From Onchocerca volvulus (taxonomy: Eukaryota; Nematoda; Chromadorea; Rhabditida; Onchocercidae): DNA of 64,000 nucleotides. Position 1 is the first letter of the stretch. Each line of letters begins with the position of its first letter. This document shows positions 13,277-25,711 of the stretch, in pieces. The stretch covers positions 18,391,753 to 18,455,752 of the forward strand of contig HG738138.1 of assembly GCA_000499405.2 (NCBI GenBank), read 5' to 3'. The position numbers were made by a program, and so were the translations under genes. Below the pieces are notes generated by a model. The model was given only the letters and a program-made list of their open reading frames with translations, made no database searches and was not told where the DNA came from.

Positions 13277-13408
13277 GTGGCCGGTGGTTGTCGATATTTA
13301 GTAGTTATATGGCAAGCACATCCATCACCCCTAAAACACATCTGTCACATCTGTCCCCACAATGCTAAGTCTACAACACATTGCGAAATATTTTCTTTTC
13401 CTTCATAG
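13277..13408 (+). other. Exon-like patch with higher G+C
   Basis: An acceptor-like 'gtgattcag' ends at 13276. The following frame reads VAGGCRYLVVIWQAHPSP and then a His/Cys-rich part (HICHICPHNAKSTTHC) before TAG at 13406-13408, 43 codons. The patch is visibly richer in G+C than its surroundings and has a CxxC pair, but too few residues for any domain call. It could be a short terminal exon, or simply a compositional island. Confidence 0.15.
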
Positions 13409-15476
13409 CTCTCTCTGCTAAGTGAAGTGATCGTAAATTTTTAATTCGAATGCTTAAAATTTCATAAATTTCTGTAAAAATTATTTTTGTTTTTTTGATT
13501 CCACCTCGTTTCTGTGCTATTCACCGAAAAACCGTAGCCAAATGCAATGTGTTGTAATAGTAATGAACGTTCAGTGATTTAGAACACCATTTATAAAATA
13601 ATTCTGTTCTATTATATCATGTTGTCATTTTACTTGGATATTCTTCAATCATTACTTGTAACATAAACGAAGGTAAATATGCACGTTGGACATTTTTGAA
13701 GAATCTCTTTTATTCATCTACAGTGTTATTAAATCTCTGAATCAGGAGAAAAATATATGTTTTATAAGAATCTTCTTTTATTATCTTACACATATTTACA
13801 AATAATCCTCAAGTTATGAAGAGAAATTTAATACACAGTTTCAAACCTTCAGTCAGTTAGGAATAATTAACTATTTTAATACTGTAAAATTGTTCATCCT
13901 GCTAGCATTCTCTGAAACTCAACTATTCTTTACTAAGTTTTCTTCTTAGTTCTGAAATTAATTTTCTAGAAATTCCAGTTTATTACAATCATCAAAAGTC
14001 TCATGGATAATTACCCATTTGTTTATAATTACAAAGTTTATGGTTACAGCTTATAATTATCATTTCTTATTCATCACAAACACACCTGGAATCAACTATA
14101 ACCGAGGAACATTTTCCGCATTATTGCTATTTAATTACTTCTTAAACTTTAAAAACTTCCATGAAATTATATCCATTTATTAAAGTGTCGGTGATGATGA
14201 TAATGAGTGGCAATGGCAACGGAATACAGTACAGTATACCACTTTTTTTTTCTCCCCTCATTTCGCCTTGATAAAACCATCTAAGCATTTCATGTATTCT
14301 TGGCATCTGTTCAAAATGCGAAGTCAGTGTATTTGGGGTGAGTGGGTACGAAAGGATCAGCAATTCATGCGGTTTCATTCTGGTGGCAGACAACGTTGGC
14401 TTTTTATAAACATTTCATAAAATTTCGACAGTTTTCTTTCCTTTGGTGAACTCATGAAAGATTGGTTTTGTTTTTGGTTGTAACGAGTGAGAAGTATATG
14501 TCTTTTTCCATTTTTTATTCGATACCTGACCTAAATCAAATTTATCCATTCATTTGTTAGCAGGGAGTAAGTAAATCTCCGAAAAAAGGGTACTATAAAT
14601 GTGACAAAAATAACAGCCTGAAACTGGCAAAAAGTAAACTGGGATATATATGGTGTTCCTGAGTGATGGGAATAATCTATTGCTGCAAATCTAAATATTT
14701 ATAATATCTTCTTGTTTTAATTTCGTGAACATTAAATATGACTAAATTTAAGAAAAAAAAAGAGAAAATTTATTTGTGTCTCATTTTAATCAAATCATTG
14801 AGAATGACCTAAACTATTTTGCCCTCAAGCTGCGCAGCGCCGCTATTTATACGTTAAATCTTTCAACATTTCTTGAAAATTACTTTTTGAGTTTGAATCC
14901 AAGAATCAATTTAATTATTCCGCATTTGATCACAAATCATCTTATCATCTAGTCAAAATACTGATCCATGCTAAAAAAAATCCCACAATTTTTCGAAATC
15001 TGCAAAATTTTAAAGTGCTCATCAACGTTAAACTTCTTTTGTCGAAATTTCGAAACCATTTAGCTTTGAATTTTTTGGTTTTAAATTTTGGTTTCACAAA
15101 TGCAAGAAAGCAGATATGTATATCGTTTCACATTAATTTCGCGACTACAGTTTCCTTTCTTCTATTCAGTAGAATAAATTTTATAAATTACTATAATTTT
15201 TTCGTGGTATTCTGTTGGTACAAGATCATAAAGTCATAAGCTAGTGAAATTGTCACCAACTTTCAGTTTATGCGTCGCATTTCCTATTATCAGTGATGCA
15301 AGTAGTTATTGATAATCTCTTTTTTTGTTTCTTGCTTATGCATAAATATAATAAATATTCATAATGAGCGATAATCTTTTTTCTCTTATTAATTAATCTT
15401 TTTTCAATAAAATTTATAATATATAGATAAATTCAAATTCTCTTCTTATACTTTCTTAATTCGTGCTCTATCAATT
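13409..15476. other. AT-rich DNA without recognisable genes
   Basis: A 78-codon ATG frame on the minus strand (14142-14378) is moderately protein-like but ends in a GAT-repeat-derived Ile run. A small GC palindrome (gctgcgcagc) sits at 14829-14838. Confidence 0.5.
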
Positions 15477-15555
15477 TTCTTAATCACTCTGAACATAAGA
15501 TCCTTAACGAAGTAATTTACTTCGCTAAGGATTTTATGTGCAGAGCGATTAAGAA
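15477..15555. repeat. 79-bp near-palindrome, 39-bp arms
   Basis: The left arm 15477-15515 and the right arm 15517-15555 are reverse complements at 35 of 39 positions, with a single base between them. The arms contain ttcttaatc-ctctg at the outside and ccttaacgaagtaa at the centre. In RNA or single-stranded DNA this would fold into a long hairpin. No terminal target-site duplication was evident. Confidence 0.9.
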
Positions 15556-15728
15556 TGATCTTTACTTTGTTTTTGGAAAATTTCCTTAGTTAAAAGATAT
15601 TTCGAATTTATTATATTTTGGAAAAAAGTTGAACTTTCTTGGCAAAGTTTTTACTTATTTTAATGTAAGAAATTATTCCGTTATTATGTTATTAAGTTGA
15701 TTAAATAAGCCACTAGGGATAACTTAAT

Positions 15729-15762
15729 TTTGGATTAAATGAATTAATTCATTTAATCCAAA
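15729..15762. repeat. 34-bp perfect palindrome
   Basis: The stretch centred on gaattaattc is its own reverse complement for 34 bp (half-site tttggattaaatgaatt). It lies about 170 bp right of the larger 79-bp near-palindrome. A dimeric protein-binding site, replication-slippage product or fold-back element are possible; nothing distinguishes them here. Confidence 0.9.
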
Positions 15763-15931
15763 TAAGACTTACCGATTTATTTAAAGCTCAGTATAATTTT
15801 TTTTAACAATATTCAATATGCGTGAACGGATCGCACATCAGTTTTATTCATGTATTAAAAACATTTATGAAAAACTAAATCTGTCAATTTCGTGATTTAT
15901 GTTTCTGAAATTAATTGGCTAAAAGAAAATC

Positions 15932-15954
15932 AATTAAATTAAATTAAATTAAAT
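15932..15954. repeat. (TTAAA)n pentanucleotide tract
   Basis: Four to five tandem copies of a TTAAA-type unit, immediately followed by tggatcatc. It belongs to the same 0.5-kb repeat cluster as the two palindromes to its left. Confidence 0.8.
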
Positions 15955-18092
15955 GGATCATCAATTTTGGAAGAGAATGCCAATTTTGACTTTCCACCTT
16001 TTGATTTGGTTTGATTGATTGAATGTTATAAGCGAATGATCAGGGATAGCAACCTATCACCAGGTGGATGAATAAAAAATGTTTTGTTGGCTGACATTAT
16101 GAGTTCTTGCCTCATTAATGAATCATGGCGAGTACTGGTATTTTTAACACTGAAAGACTGACTACCTGGAAATGTGCTGGAGTATACTAGCGTACTATAT
16201 TACTTGCTGCTGTCAAAATAATTCGACCTCGAAAATAATCTTGAAAATTTATTTGACAATTAAATTTCGAGTAATACTAGTTTACATTTATTTAATTATG
16301 CATTTTTAGCAAAATTCCCAATAATTCCTATTCTTTTCAGCTGAAAGAGTTGAATAAATCCTAAAAATTTGTTGTAATATTGACGAGGGGAATTGAAAAT
16401 ATTATTAAAACGAGCTGCTGTCTTCCCTGCCTTTTACATTTAATTGGCACAAATTGAAAGCTATTCATTTAGAATTCTATTCAAACCCGATAAAAAAATG
16501 ATTTTTGATGCCGATGATGATAATAGCACTTGAAGAATCATCAACCGATATATAATATTATCGATAACCCGTTCTTTTCATTCGGTGATATGTCTTCTTT
16601 TTCGATTCGTACCCTTCATAAACCCTTCTGATACTCTTTCATTTTATTCTCTCCCACTCAGAATCCACAAAGAACTTTTTTTCATTCAGGTTTTTTTTCT
16701 CCTTTCCTTGTACACCATTGCACCGAATATAATGCAAGCGCATACAAAATACAAATATTGCAAGTTTTAATCCATCCATTGAGGAAGCTTCGGTATACAT
16801 GAATAGAAATACATTTTTTTTTTTGACAAATGCAAAAATATTCGATTTTTTCAGCTTTAGCAAGAAATAAAGTGCTTCCAATCTTTTACATATTTTACCA
16901 TTTTGCTGCAAGATGATTTTCTCATCATTTTTTCATTTTTTGAAATGGATTAAGGTAATAAAATTCCAATATGCAGGATATTATTTTTAGAGGAAGTTAG
17001 CAGCATGCTTGGTTAGAACTAATAAGATATGTTAATTTACTTCTATTACCAGAATCACCATGACGACTGTCTTTTTATTCTCAGTCCATAACGCATTTTC
17101 CAAAATTGCAAGATTGAAACGAGAATTTACCGCAAATCTAACAAGAATGTTTCAAAATAATAGGTTGTAAAACAATTGATTAATATGTGCTGAAAAAGCC
17201 ATTATTCTGAATCTAATGATGGGAAAGGATAAATATAGCTTAATTGTTATTCCGAATCACTAGAAAGATTTCCTTGTGCAGGTATATCCTCATTTATAAT
17301 TATATACTTTATTGCGCCTATTGTTATTGTTAGAGACTGATAATCAAAGAAAACGAAATATAGAAGTAGAAGGGCAGAAAGCAGGTCAGCACACAATTTT
17401 CTTATTTATTCTGAAATTATTTTAAAATTCCGTGACATTACTTCATCTCTTAAGTTCAACTAGAAACACGGGAAATGCTCTTTTCTTTTGGAGGGAACAA
17501 CTTTAAAAAAAAAAAAAACTCGTTTTTAAAATTTTATAAAGAGAAGAAAGATTCAACGAAACGGTTATTATCCTTTGCTTCTCTGTCCAATTAATATTTT
17601 AAGTTTCATTACTGATGAAAATACAAATTAAGTTGTAAAATATGGCAATGAAAAATTTCATAGTTCTGACACCAAATGAACAGATTATTCATAAATACAC
17701 TAATATGAAATCGTCGTTGTCATATGAAGATGCTGTACAACGACATTCGTCTTTCTGTTGTTTACAAACTGATTTTATCTTTCATTGCAATTTCGTAAGC
17801 ATTTTCTCAAAATAATACCTTTTTCTTTTTTCTACTACAGCAAGTAAGATAATAACTCAAGATCTTCGATTTCCATGAAATATTTCTTCAGAACTCAGAC
17901 ACTGAGGACTGTCTTTCGCTTAACTTAAATATTCAAAAGTATCGAATATCTCATGCAATCTTGAAAATTTCCAAAATTGCGTTCAGTTATTGGAAAAGAT
18001 TTCGATTAAACTCATAGAATTCTGATCACTTTTCAAAAATCTTCCTTTTTACATGTCCATTGGCACTTGGAAAGTAAAAATTTACAAATAAA

Positions 18093-18114
18093 CTTCAGAT
18101 AACAATATCTGAAG
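18093..18114. repeat. 9-bp inverted repeat with acaa loop
   Basis: cttcagata and tatctgaag are perfect complements separated by four bases. No adjacent gene was found. Confidence 0.7.
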
Positions 18115-18923
18115 GCGGAGTGAATTAAGTACTCAGATTTTATTTTAAATTAAACAGAAAACCAATTTGCATGATGCAAAAAGCAGCAGGTTTTTTCTTC
18201 CAATTATTATTATTACATTTTTTCACTACTTACATTTTTTTTGCCTTTTCATTGACCTTAAAGAATGGAAAAATCAAATTTCCAAGTGGTTACTTTATTA
18301 AACTTTGAATATTTTATTGCATGATATTATATACATTTCAATTCTTTAGCGGTTTTTTTCTGATCTTCGATTTTTTCTCGTTGAAGGCTAATATATGACT
18401 TTCAGATGGATTGTTACAGTTAATATGAGAGAAATAAAATCTCCTCCAATATGAACTTATCTTTCTAGAGATCTACATCAAGCGTGAAAATGTCATGCAA
18501 CTGGTGTTTATTTTAAAAAATCTAGAAATATTTACAATCTACATAAACAGATAAATCAAATCAAATGATTCAGTTCGATGTCAGATTTACCACTAACATC
18601 TAAAATGTTACTTTTTGAAAACATATGTGTGATGTGATTCATAAGCTTTAAAGTCTTATGCAACTAGTGTCTGTAGAAAGACTTGTCGGAAGTTTGCTGT
18701 AACCAAACTTATTAAAGAGTATATCATAGAAGTGTCAACAATATTACTACTTTTTTGCTTCGTACATTGCTAACAACAAGTTGATAGCTTTTATCATTGC
18801 TTATTGTTTGCATTACTTAATTTACTTTCGTTCCAGTCTATCCGCATGACAATTAGTCTGTGATATCACCGATCGTATTTCACGGTATCGCAATGATCTA
18901 TGGCAGCAAGTTAGTGATAGAAC

Positions 18924-18949
18924 TTTTTTTTTTTTTTTTTTTTTTTTTT
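18924..18949 (+). repeat. T homopolymer, 26 nt
   Basis: Uninterrupted T run between tagaac and ggaaat; no associated element seen. Confidence 0.95.
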
Positions 18950-20018
18950 GGAAATTTACTTTGTTGTAGTAATTTTTATAGAAAAATTCGATGAGTATTT
19001 TTTATTCTTCTATACATAATTTTTTTGACACGCTTATTATATTTATGATTTTTTGGTACGTTTATTATAGCATAGCATCTAAAATTATCTAAAATTCAGT
19101 GACTCAATCTAGTTTTACATTTTACAAAAATTTCAAGTCAATGTAGTTACAATGCTGAATCCTCTACACTATATCACTGAAATTTCTGAAGTCGGCTAAT
19201 TAGTAACCGTAGAAGAGTTAAGGAAATGTACGGAGAGCACAGCAGTTTGTATCAGGCGAGTTGAATTATTTTTCAGTCAAAAAGAGGTTGAAAAGGATTT
19301 CATAGATCAGGAAATCGGATAAACATACTGTTGGACGGTTTTTTATATGATCGGATAAAATCTTACCAAATGCTACGAAACAAATTCATATTTATTCATT
19401 CGAAATCATGAAAATAGATAATATCGCTCATAGTATATGGGTTTCATTATTTAATATATGTGAATCTTAGATAGATAAGAGACTGAAGGAGAAAAACAGA
19501 GAATAAAAATAAAAAGTGGAAGAAAATGAAAGCTTTCTTCCAAGAAAAAAGAAAAGATGGGAGCAAAATATTTGATTGCAATGTGTGTGGTGTATTTCAT
19601 AACATTCAGAAAGTTTAGAACAAATAATAAAACTTTTTTGGATTGAAGCAAAGAATTGTTGGCCCTCTTCCACATTGCCATTTTAAAGGCATGTTACACA
19701 ATACTATTTTAGAAAAAAACAATGGCTGAAAAACAATTGTTCTTTAGCATTGCTGGGCTGAATCATCCTCTTTACGGAGCGAGAAAAGGTCCAAATGAAG
19801 AGACAGGGGAGGGGGATCTGTTGCTTCTTGTCCGGAAAGTATCATCAAGTGACATCTCCCCCGCTCTCCAAGAGTTCCCCCGAATGCACTAGAAAACAAC
19901 GGCACACATGGCAATGCATTGTATAGTGCACTGTATTTCTCCACAACTGTTCACAAAATTCCACGTATTGTATTTGAATAGTACTATCTGAAATTGATTA
20001 CATTCCATATATTCTGGA

Positions 20019-20091
20019 TCTCTCTCTCCCTCTCTTTCCCTTCCTCTTTCTCTTTCTTTCCTCCTTTCCTTCCCCTCCCTCTCTCCTTTTT
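20019..20091 (+). repeat. 73-nt pure pyrimidine tract
   Basis: Every base from 20019 to 20091 is C or T, in irregular CT/CCT/TTC order. Such tracts can adopt triplex structures. No splice acceptor with an open exon follows it. Confidence 0.95.
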
Positions 20092-20430
20092 GTTACGAAA
20101 TCTTCCTTCCTGAGCAGAATTTATCCTAAAATTATAGAAAGCAAATGGTACATAATTGATTTCAATGTTAACCTGCGAAAAACTTAAAAAACCTCATACT
20201 TCAAAAAGATAGAAATGCAAAGCAGCTTTGCATCATTCGGCTATTCTTCCCGATATTTTTCACTTAGATATGACTAAAACCCATTTTCTTTTTTCTTGTA
20301 CAATTTCAAATTATGAGTTTTGGTTGCAAAAGTTCATAGGTTTACTTCTTGCCTACATATCCCTGTTTCATCCTTGCGGAGGAAATAAAACCGTTCTTCT
20401 TTCCAAACAGTATTAAAAAGTTGTATGTTT

Positions 20431-20448
20431 ATATATATATATATATAT
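20431..20448. repeat. (AT)n microsatellite, short
   Basis: Nine uninterrupted AT units flanked by ttgtatgttt on the left and gttaatac on the right. Confidence 0.85.
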
Positions 20449-21913
20449 GTTAATACATGATACTATTCAAGACATAACCTTTGGTCCTTTAAATATCAGC
20501 AGTATTCGTCAGTATATACGAAAGTGAGAGTCTCGATATCCCGCGATGTATTTATCTGTTGATTCTAATCAACCGTTGCAATCTCGATCAGCTGTGAAAT
20601 GATCCGTTATGAATACATAATAACTGTTGTCATATATCATTATTAATCTATCTGCTCGTCTATTTTCAAGTTTTAAGTTGGTGACTGTGTAAAAAGATTG
20701 ATCCTTACTTAAAGATATATTTGTGATAAGATACGATAACAGTCTGATTATTTGGATGAAATACTTGTGAATAGTGGTGGAGCATCAATCGTTTTCCATT
20801 GGACAAGCAAATAGATAGATATTTTAATCTAATCAGCAAGGGAAATATTTTGTATAGAAATAAATTGTTCTTATCTTCAAAATAATGCCGACATTTAAAT
20901 GACAACTTAAATTTTTGTTCTTACTGTCAATTGATTTAAAATAAAGAGAGAATCAATAATAAAGTTAATGCTTAGATCAGGATGTTGTCATGAAGGATTG
21001 GCTTTAATATTATGGCTTGGCTCTTCAATTTATATAACGTTTGAAAGAATTATCCCTCAGGCAGTGTTCCTATGTATTGTTCAACGACACAATTAATTAA
21101 TTTAGAAAATTATTTGGATATCAAATCTTGGTAAGATTATGTACATGACTGCTACAGAGTTAGGATTTCTTAGAATCTTTTGTGATAAAATGAGAAATTT
21201 TTTTCTTTTAAAAAATTGAATTAAAATTAAAAAATATTCATTACTGATTGTGATCAATAATTTCTAAAATTTCAGATCCTTTTGATTTTGAAATTTTAAG
21301 AGTCTTTTGAAGCCGTTCGGATTTGATTCGAACTGATATTTAAATTAGTATTTGGTATCTTTCAAAAAAATAAGAAATTAAAAATTAAAATTTGGTTTTA
21401 AAGTAAATAAGTAATCTGCAAGTAACATATAAAGAAGTTCTAAACTCAGTCTTTATTTCGTATCATGTAAACAGTTCGTTGTTACGGAGACATAAAGTGA
21501 TACCTATTCTCCAAAAGTCTTCAAATAAGGCTAAATAATATTATCATCTCACGGCTGAATCATTGCCATAATTCTAAGCCAAGAATTAGATAAAATTTTT
21601 TTGAGTCTTTCCAATAATATTCACTGTATTCAGCCCTTTAGCATGTCGTTTTGTTGAATGGTCACAAAGTAATCATGATATTGATAAATTAAACAATATC
21701 AAATTTTTTGATTATTTTCTGATCTAACTATTTTGAAACTCGATCTTTGCTATATTTTGCGAACTCAATGATAGTACAATTAAATTTGAATAAATGCGCT
21801 GTGAATGACAGATTCAATTCTGTTTGATATTAGAATTGTTCTCCGCATGAATTGTTCAATCATTCCTTCCCTTTTTCCTGACCATTGTTTTAATTTCATA
21901 CTATTTATTATAT

Positions 21914-21969
21914 TTTCTCTCTCTTTCTTTCTACCCCCTCTCTTCCTCTCTCTCTCTCTCTCTCTCTCT
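21914..21969 (+). repeat. Pyrimidine tract ending in (CT)n
   Basis: Pyrimidine-rich sequence (one A at about 21934) that ends with about eleven CT units before aaagaag. Confidence 0.85.
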
Positions 21970-23109
21970 CAAAGAAGATCACTGATATGAAGATTTTCAT
22001 AAAAGTTTCATTTTTTTGAAATTGTTTCGTTTTTCTCCTTCGCATCGGCAAAATGCGACAGTCTCTTGTGCTGTTAGAAACAGATTAATAGGCACCTATC
22101 AGTATATGACATCCAAATCAATAGCTCAGCAATTTTTCTTAATTTCAACTTTCTCCGTTTTCTCTTTCTCGCCTTCTAACGTTAATGGATGCAGCAATGC
22201 AAATGAAATGAGCTTTCATGCTTGCTTCATGTGAGATGTATGCTTATTAGATGGCTACTTTCTTCATATCAATGTTTCTTATCCTTCTAACGTTTCTTCC
22301 GCTTCTTACACAGATTTCACTTTTCATTTCAATCATATTATACTCGTGATGGTTATGTTTCTACGTATGCCATTTGTTAAGCAATATCAATCAAACTTGA
22401 ACTGTCCCATAAATTTCTCATTTTTTCCAACTTTTACGGTATCATTCCGTCCATGATTGATCTCTGTGCCAGTACAAGCTTTCTCCTTATCACTTATCAC
22501 AAACCATCCTCCATTCCACCCTTCCTCTTATTTATCAGCAATTTTTTGCTTCTCAACCCACGCACTACATGAAAGATTAAAATAATAACGCCGCATTGCT
22601 TATTCATTTGATATATTCTCAATAATTGTGTGTGATATTACGTTATTTAGGTACGTGTGCATGCAAATGATGTAACAATACTTTTAATATAAAAACATTT
22701 TGCCTTTTGCTGTGCATTAGCCATCCCTTTAAACCGTATTACGCGCATTATCTAGCATTATTATTAATGTACAAAAATATTGCACTTCTTTCCTCGATTT
22801 ATAATTTGAATATCTTTCTCGTTCGTAAGTCTATCATTGCATATAGCATTATGATACTTGCTTACAGGAGAAATTGCAGTTTAGTGGTACTTCATGACGA
22901 AATCTTCAAGCACTTGCAGATCTTATATTAATTTGTCATTTCTTTTGTGAATGATAAATTGCTTCATTGAAAGTCGACTTAAACATGCGAATTCTATCAT
23001 TTTCATCAATCCTTCTCCAACTGCAGCATGTTTTTCTTTATTATCGGTTTGCTTCTCATCCACCACCACAATTTTTTCTTTTCATTAAGAAATGTGTCAG
23101 TCTATTTAA

Positions 23110-23159
23110 AACCAGTCAAATTCTATTTAGGCGGAAATTTTCATTTTATTTAAACTATT
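23110..23159 (+). repeat. Copy 1 of a short diverged duplication
   Basis: Pairs with 23472-23525. Shared blocks are aaccagt, attctat, ttcatt-ttatttaaact (with one difference) and tgtt/tatt. Identity is about 75% by eye over some 50 bp; G+C-richer middle parts (gcggaaat / gtcgagac) also align. Confidence 0.5.
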
Positions 23160-23471
23160 GTAACAATTTTGGCTGAAATGTGATATTTATGCAATCTTTG
23201 TTGATTTCTGTTCCTTGATTAATTAAGTTCAACCAAAGTTAAATGCTTCATAAATAATCGTTTGTAATCTGGCAGTATTAAAGTTGTATATTTATCAGTT
23301 TCATAAATTGCTTGTCACTATTTCTACATGTTATCTTAAATCTTTTCCGTTTGAATTTAAAACACTTTTGATTTCAAATCGAACCCGTAACTGATCAGGA
23401 ATGAAATAATGAATTATAATATTCTATCACATTGAATTGAATATATCTTGACCTTTCTTAGGAGATTGTAG

Positions 23472-23525
23472 AACCAGTTAGATTCTATCCGCAAAGGTCG
23501 AGACTTTCATTTCATTTAAACTGTT
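23472..23525 (+). repeat. Copy 2 of a short diverged duplication
   Basis: Matches 23110-23159, about 360 bp upstream, in the same orientation. The copy carries a few extra bases in the middle. Either an old local duplication or two members of a dispersed family. Confidence 0.5.
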
Positions 23526-25666
23526 AAACTATAATTAATGGTTAAAGAGTTCAGCAGATCAACAGGAAACAAAAAAATGGTGTTGAGTGCAGGTAGAAGC
23601 ATATTAGCTTTTTGTGCTAATGGTTGCATCTGTCATAACATGATGAATGCTTTTGTTACATATTTTCTGTACATCATTCATCCATCTCTTCTCTTTTGTA
23701 TCCCTCCCTCTAGTTTGTGGCAACCGTAAAGATGTTAAAATTAACTACAAATATGCGCGTTCAGCTGCAACGTAAATGAAAAAAAAAGGAAAGGAAACTT
23801 TGCAATTGGGAGCAAGAAGTGTACACGAGACACGGGGTCAAAGGGGTCGAAAGGGCAGACGAGAGGCCAATAAGGCAGGAATTATTCGAGCATAACATTG
23901 TTCTGATTATCACAGCAGGTGAACAGTCACATTTCGTAATTGTTTATTTTTCGCAATATGTGCTAACAAGAACCCCTCTCAATGATGAAATTTTTTTTTG
24001 TCCCCCCTCTCTCTCTCCCTTTGTACAAAGAGTGAGAGGCGAAAGAAGATAGACAATTCGGCGCTTTGGTAGTAAAATTTTCTATCTTTTCCTGAAATTT
24101 TTATGAGAAATCTTCTTAAAAATTTGTTTTTTTCTGGAATTGTTGGAATAACTAATAGTATAACTGACAGTAATGACGCCTTTCAGCATTTTTGTCATCA
24201 TTTCTTTTCCAGAAATATTTACGCAAATTGGAAAAATGGCTATAATAAATTTGAACAGAAATTTCATATATTTGGTCAGTAGTTTAATCACAGATATTAT
24301 TTAATGAATTCCATAGACCGAAGAGAATTGAGCCAGTTATAGCATTATTTTAATCGTTTTAACAAGTTGTACTTTTTATATTCACAATGCTTTGCTAAAA
24401 GCAATATGAATGTAAGAAAGGCTGGATGTCAGAACATATGAAATATAAAATGAAGCTTAGTGCTCATTCATCACCAGACAACTTGGCTGTTTTTTTTGCC
24501 TTTTCTAGTTTATTAATCTGACATCACTTCAATAACTGCACTTAATTGGGATTTTTCTGAATTAAGATTAGCCTGAATAAACTAAACTATTAATCTGTAT
24601 TTCACTCTTGTTTTTATTCATTCCGTTTTCCGAAGGGGAAGGTGGATTGCGAACCTGGAAATTTCTCTTTCAGTTTTGCTTGATTGACTCAATTAATTGA
24701 TGTTATTTGGTGATAAGTAGTCCATAAGAAAAAAAAAATATGGAATGAAGCAAGTTATGCTGCAAAAATGAAAAAAAAAAACACAAAAATATTGTTTCTG
24801 AATGAGTAATTCTCGGAAGACAGATGTGGTAAGGAGAGAAATGCAAAAATATGATATAATAAAATTTAGATTTTTTGCAGTGAAAGAAAATTGATTCCTA
24901 TTCTTTCCATAATATCATTAAATTTTCCACCAATAACTTCTAAGTATCGTTTGATGCTGCTCTCCACCCACGGTGATTAAGCAGGCTTACCAAAAATGAC
25001 TGCCAGATTACATCATCACTAGATTGTGAAAGTCAAATAATCTTGGCAATTCACATCCTATTAGGTTAACTAAAAACAATTATAAAATCGTCGAAAATTT
25101 TGATAAATTCCATGGATTAAGTATACAAAATAAATGATTTGTACATGGCAGCTTCTATTTCGAAATTTATAGAAATAATGAAATTTTTTAATGATTTTAT
25201 GAATTTTCTGATGATGTAAATAAAAGACTTTACTAATTATTTAAATCACCAGGACTGTCGGATCATTCAAAACTTTTATTTATAAGTTTATAAATTTGCA
25301 AGCATAGAATTGTATTGCAAATTTCTTCAGTTCATTATCAGTTCCTTTCCATTTGACCACAAAGTTCATGAGTTTCTATCTCGTACGCCACAAACATCTA
25401 ATAAGATTAGTATCACTAAAATGACAGTATTTTTAATGATAAAATTCCTCACTGAATGAATGATTCAAGACACATATTTCCTTTTTTTATATATTCAACT
25501 TTTCGAAATCTTTGCTCATTTTTCATCATTATAATTCCAAAGACTGCAAATCTCAGAAAATTCCAAAAATCACAGTTCTTCGTGTTTCTTTCACATCTTA
25601 GAGAACTCAAATGAAAATCAGCGATTACGGAACGAAGAATTACTCTCATTCGTTTATACGCCAAAT

Positions 25667-25668
<2 letters not shown>

Positions 25669-25708
<40 letters not shown>
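25669..25708 (+). repeat. T homopolymer, 40 nt
   Basis: Uninterrupted run of 40 T, the longest in the window. The minus-strand Lys-run frame here is an artefact. The right side reads gcttaaag; no retroposed gene body was recognised next to it. Confidence 0.95.

Positions 25709-25711
<3 letters not shown>

Larger units (their letters stand above)
15955..20018. other. AT-rich DNA without recognisable genes
   Basis: Short chance frames only (16585-16911, 19451-19944). A G+C-richer spot at about 19800-19885 has G and C runs (aggggaggggg; ctcccccgctct) that are partly complementary. Confidence 0.55.

Noticed and set aside
14142..14378. 78-codon minus-strand ATG frame
   Set aside because: Its first half looks plausible, but the second half is derived from GAT repeats, and no acceptor or promoter signal is evident.
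15477..15555. microRNA precursor
   Set aside because: The palindrome has a one-base centre and near-complete pairing, not the loop and bulges typical of a precursor hairpin.
23370..23400. Possible tRNA T-arm (atcgaaccc on plus, gggttcgat on minus)
   Set aside because: The bases around it do not form the five-base stem, and no A box or acceptor stem could be found.
23776..23895. 39-codon basic ATG frame in a G+C-richer patch
   Set aside because: Starts in a poly-A run, short, no family; composition of the patch explains the Arg/Gly content.
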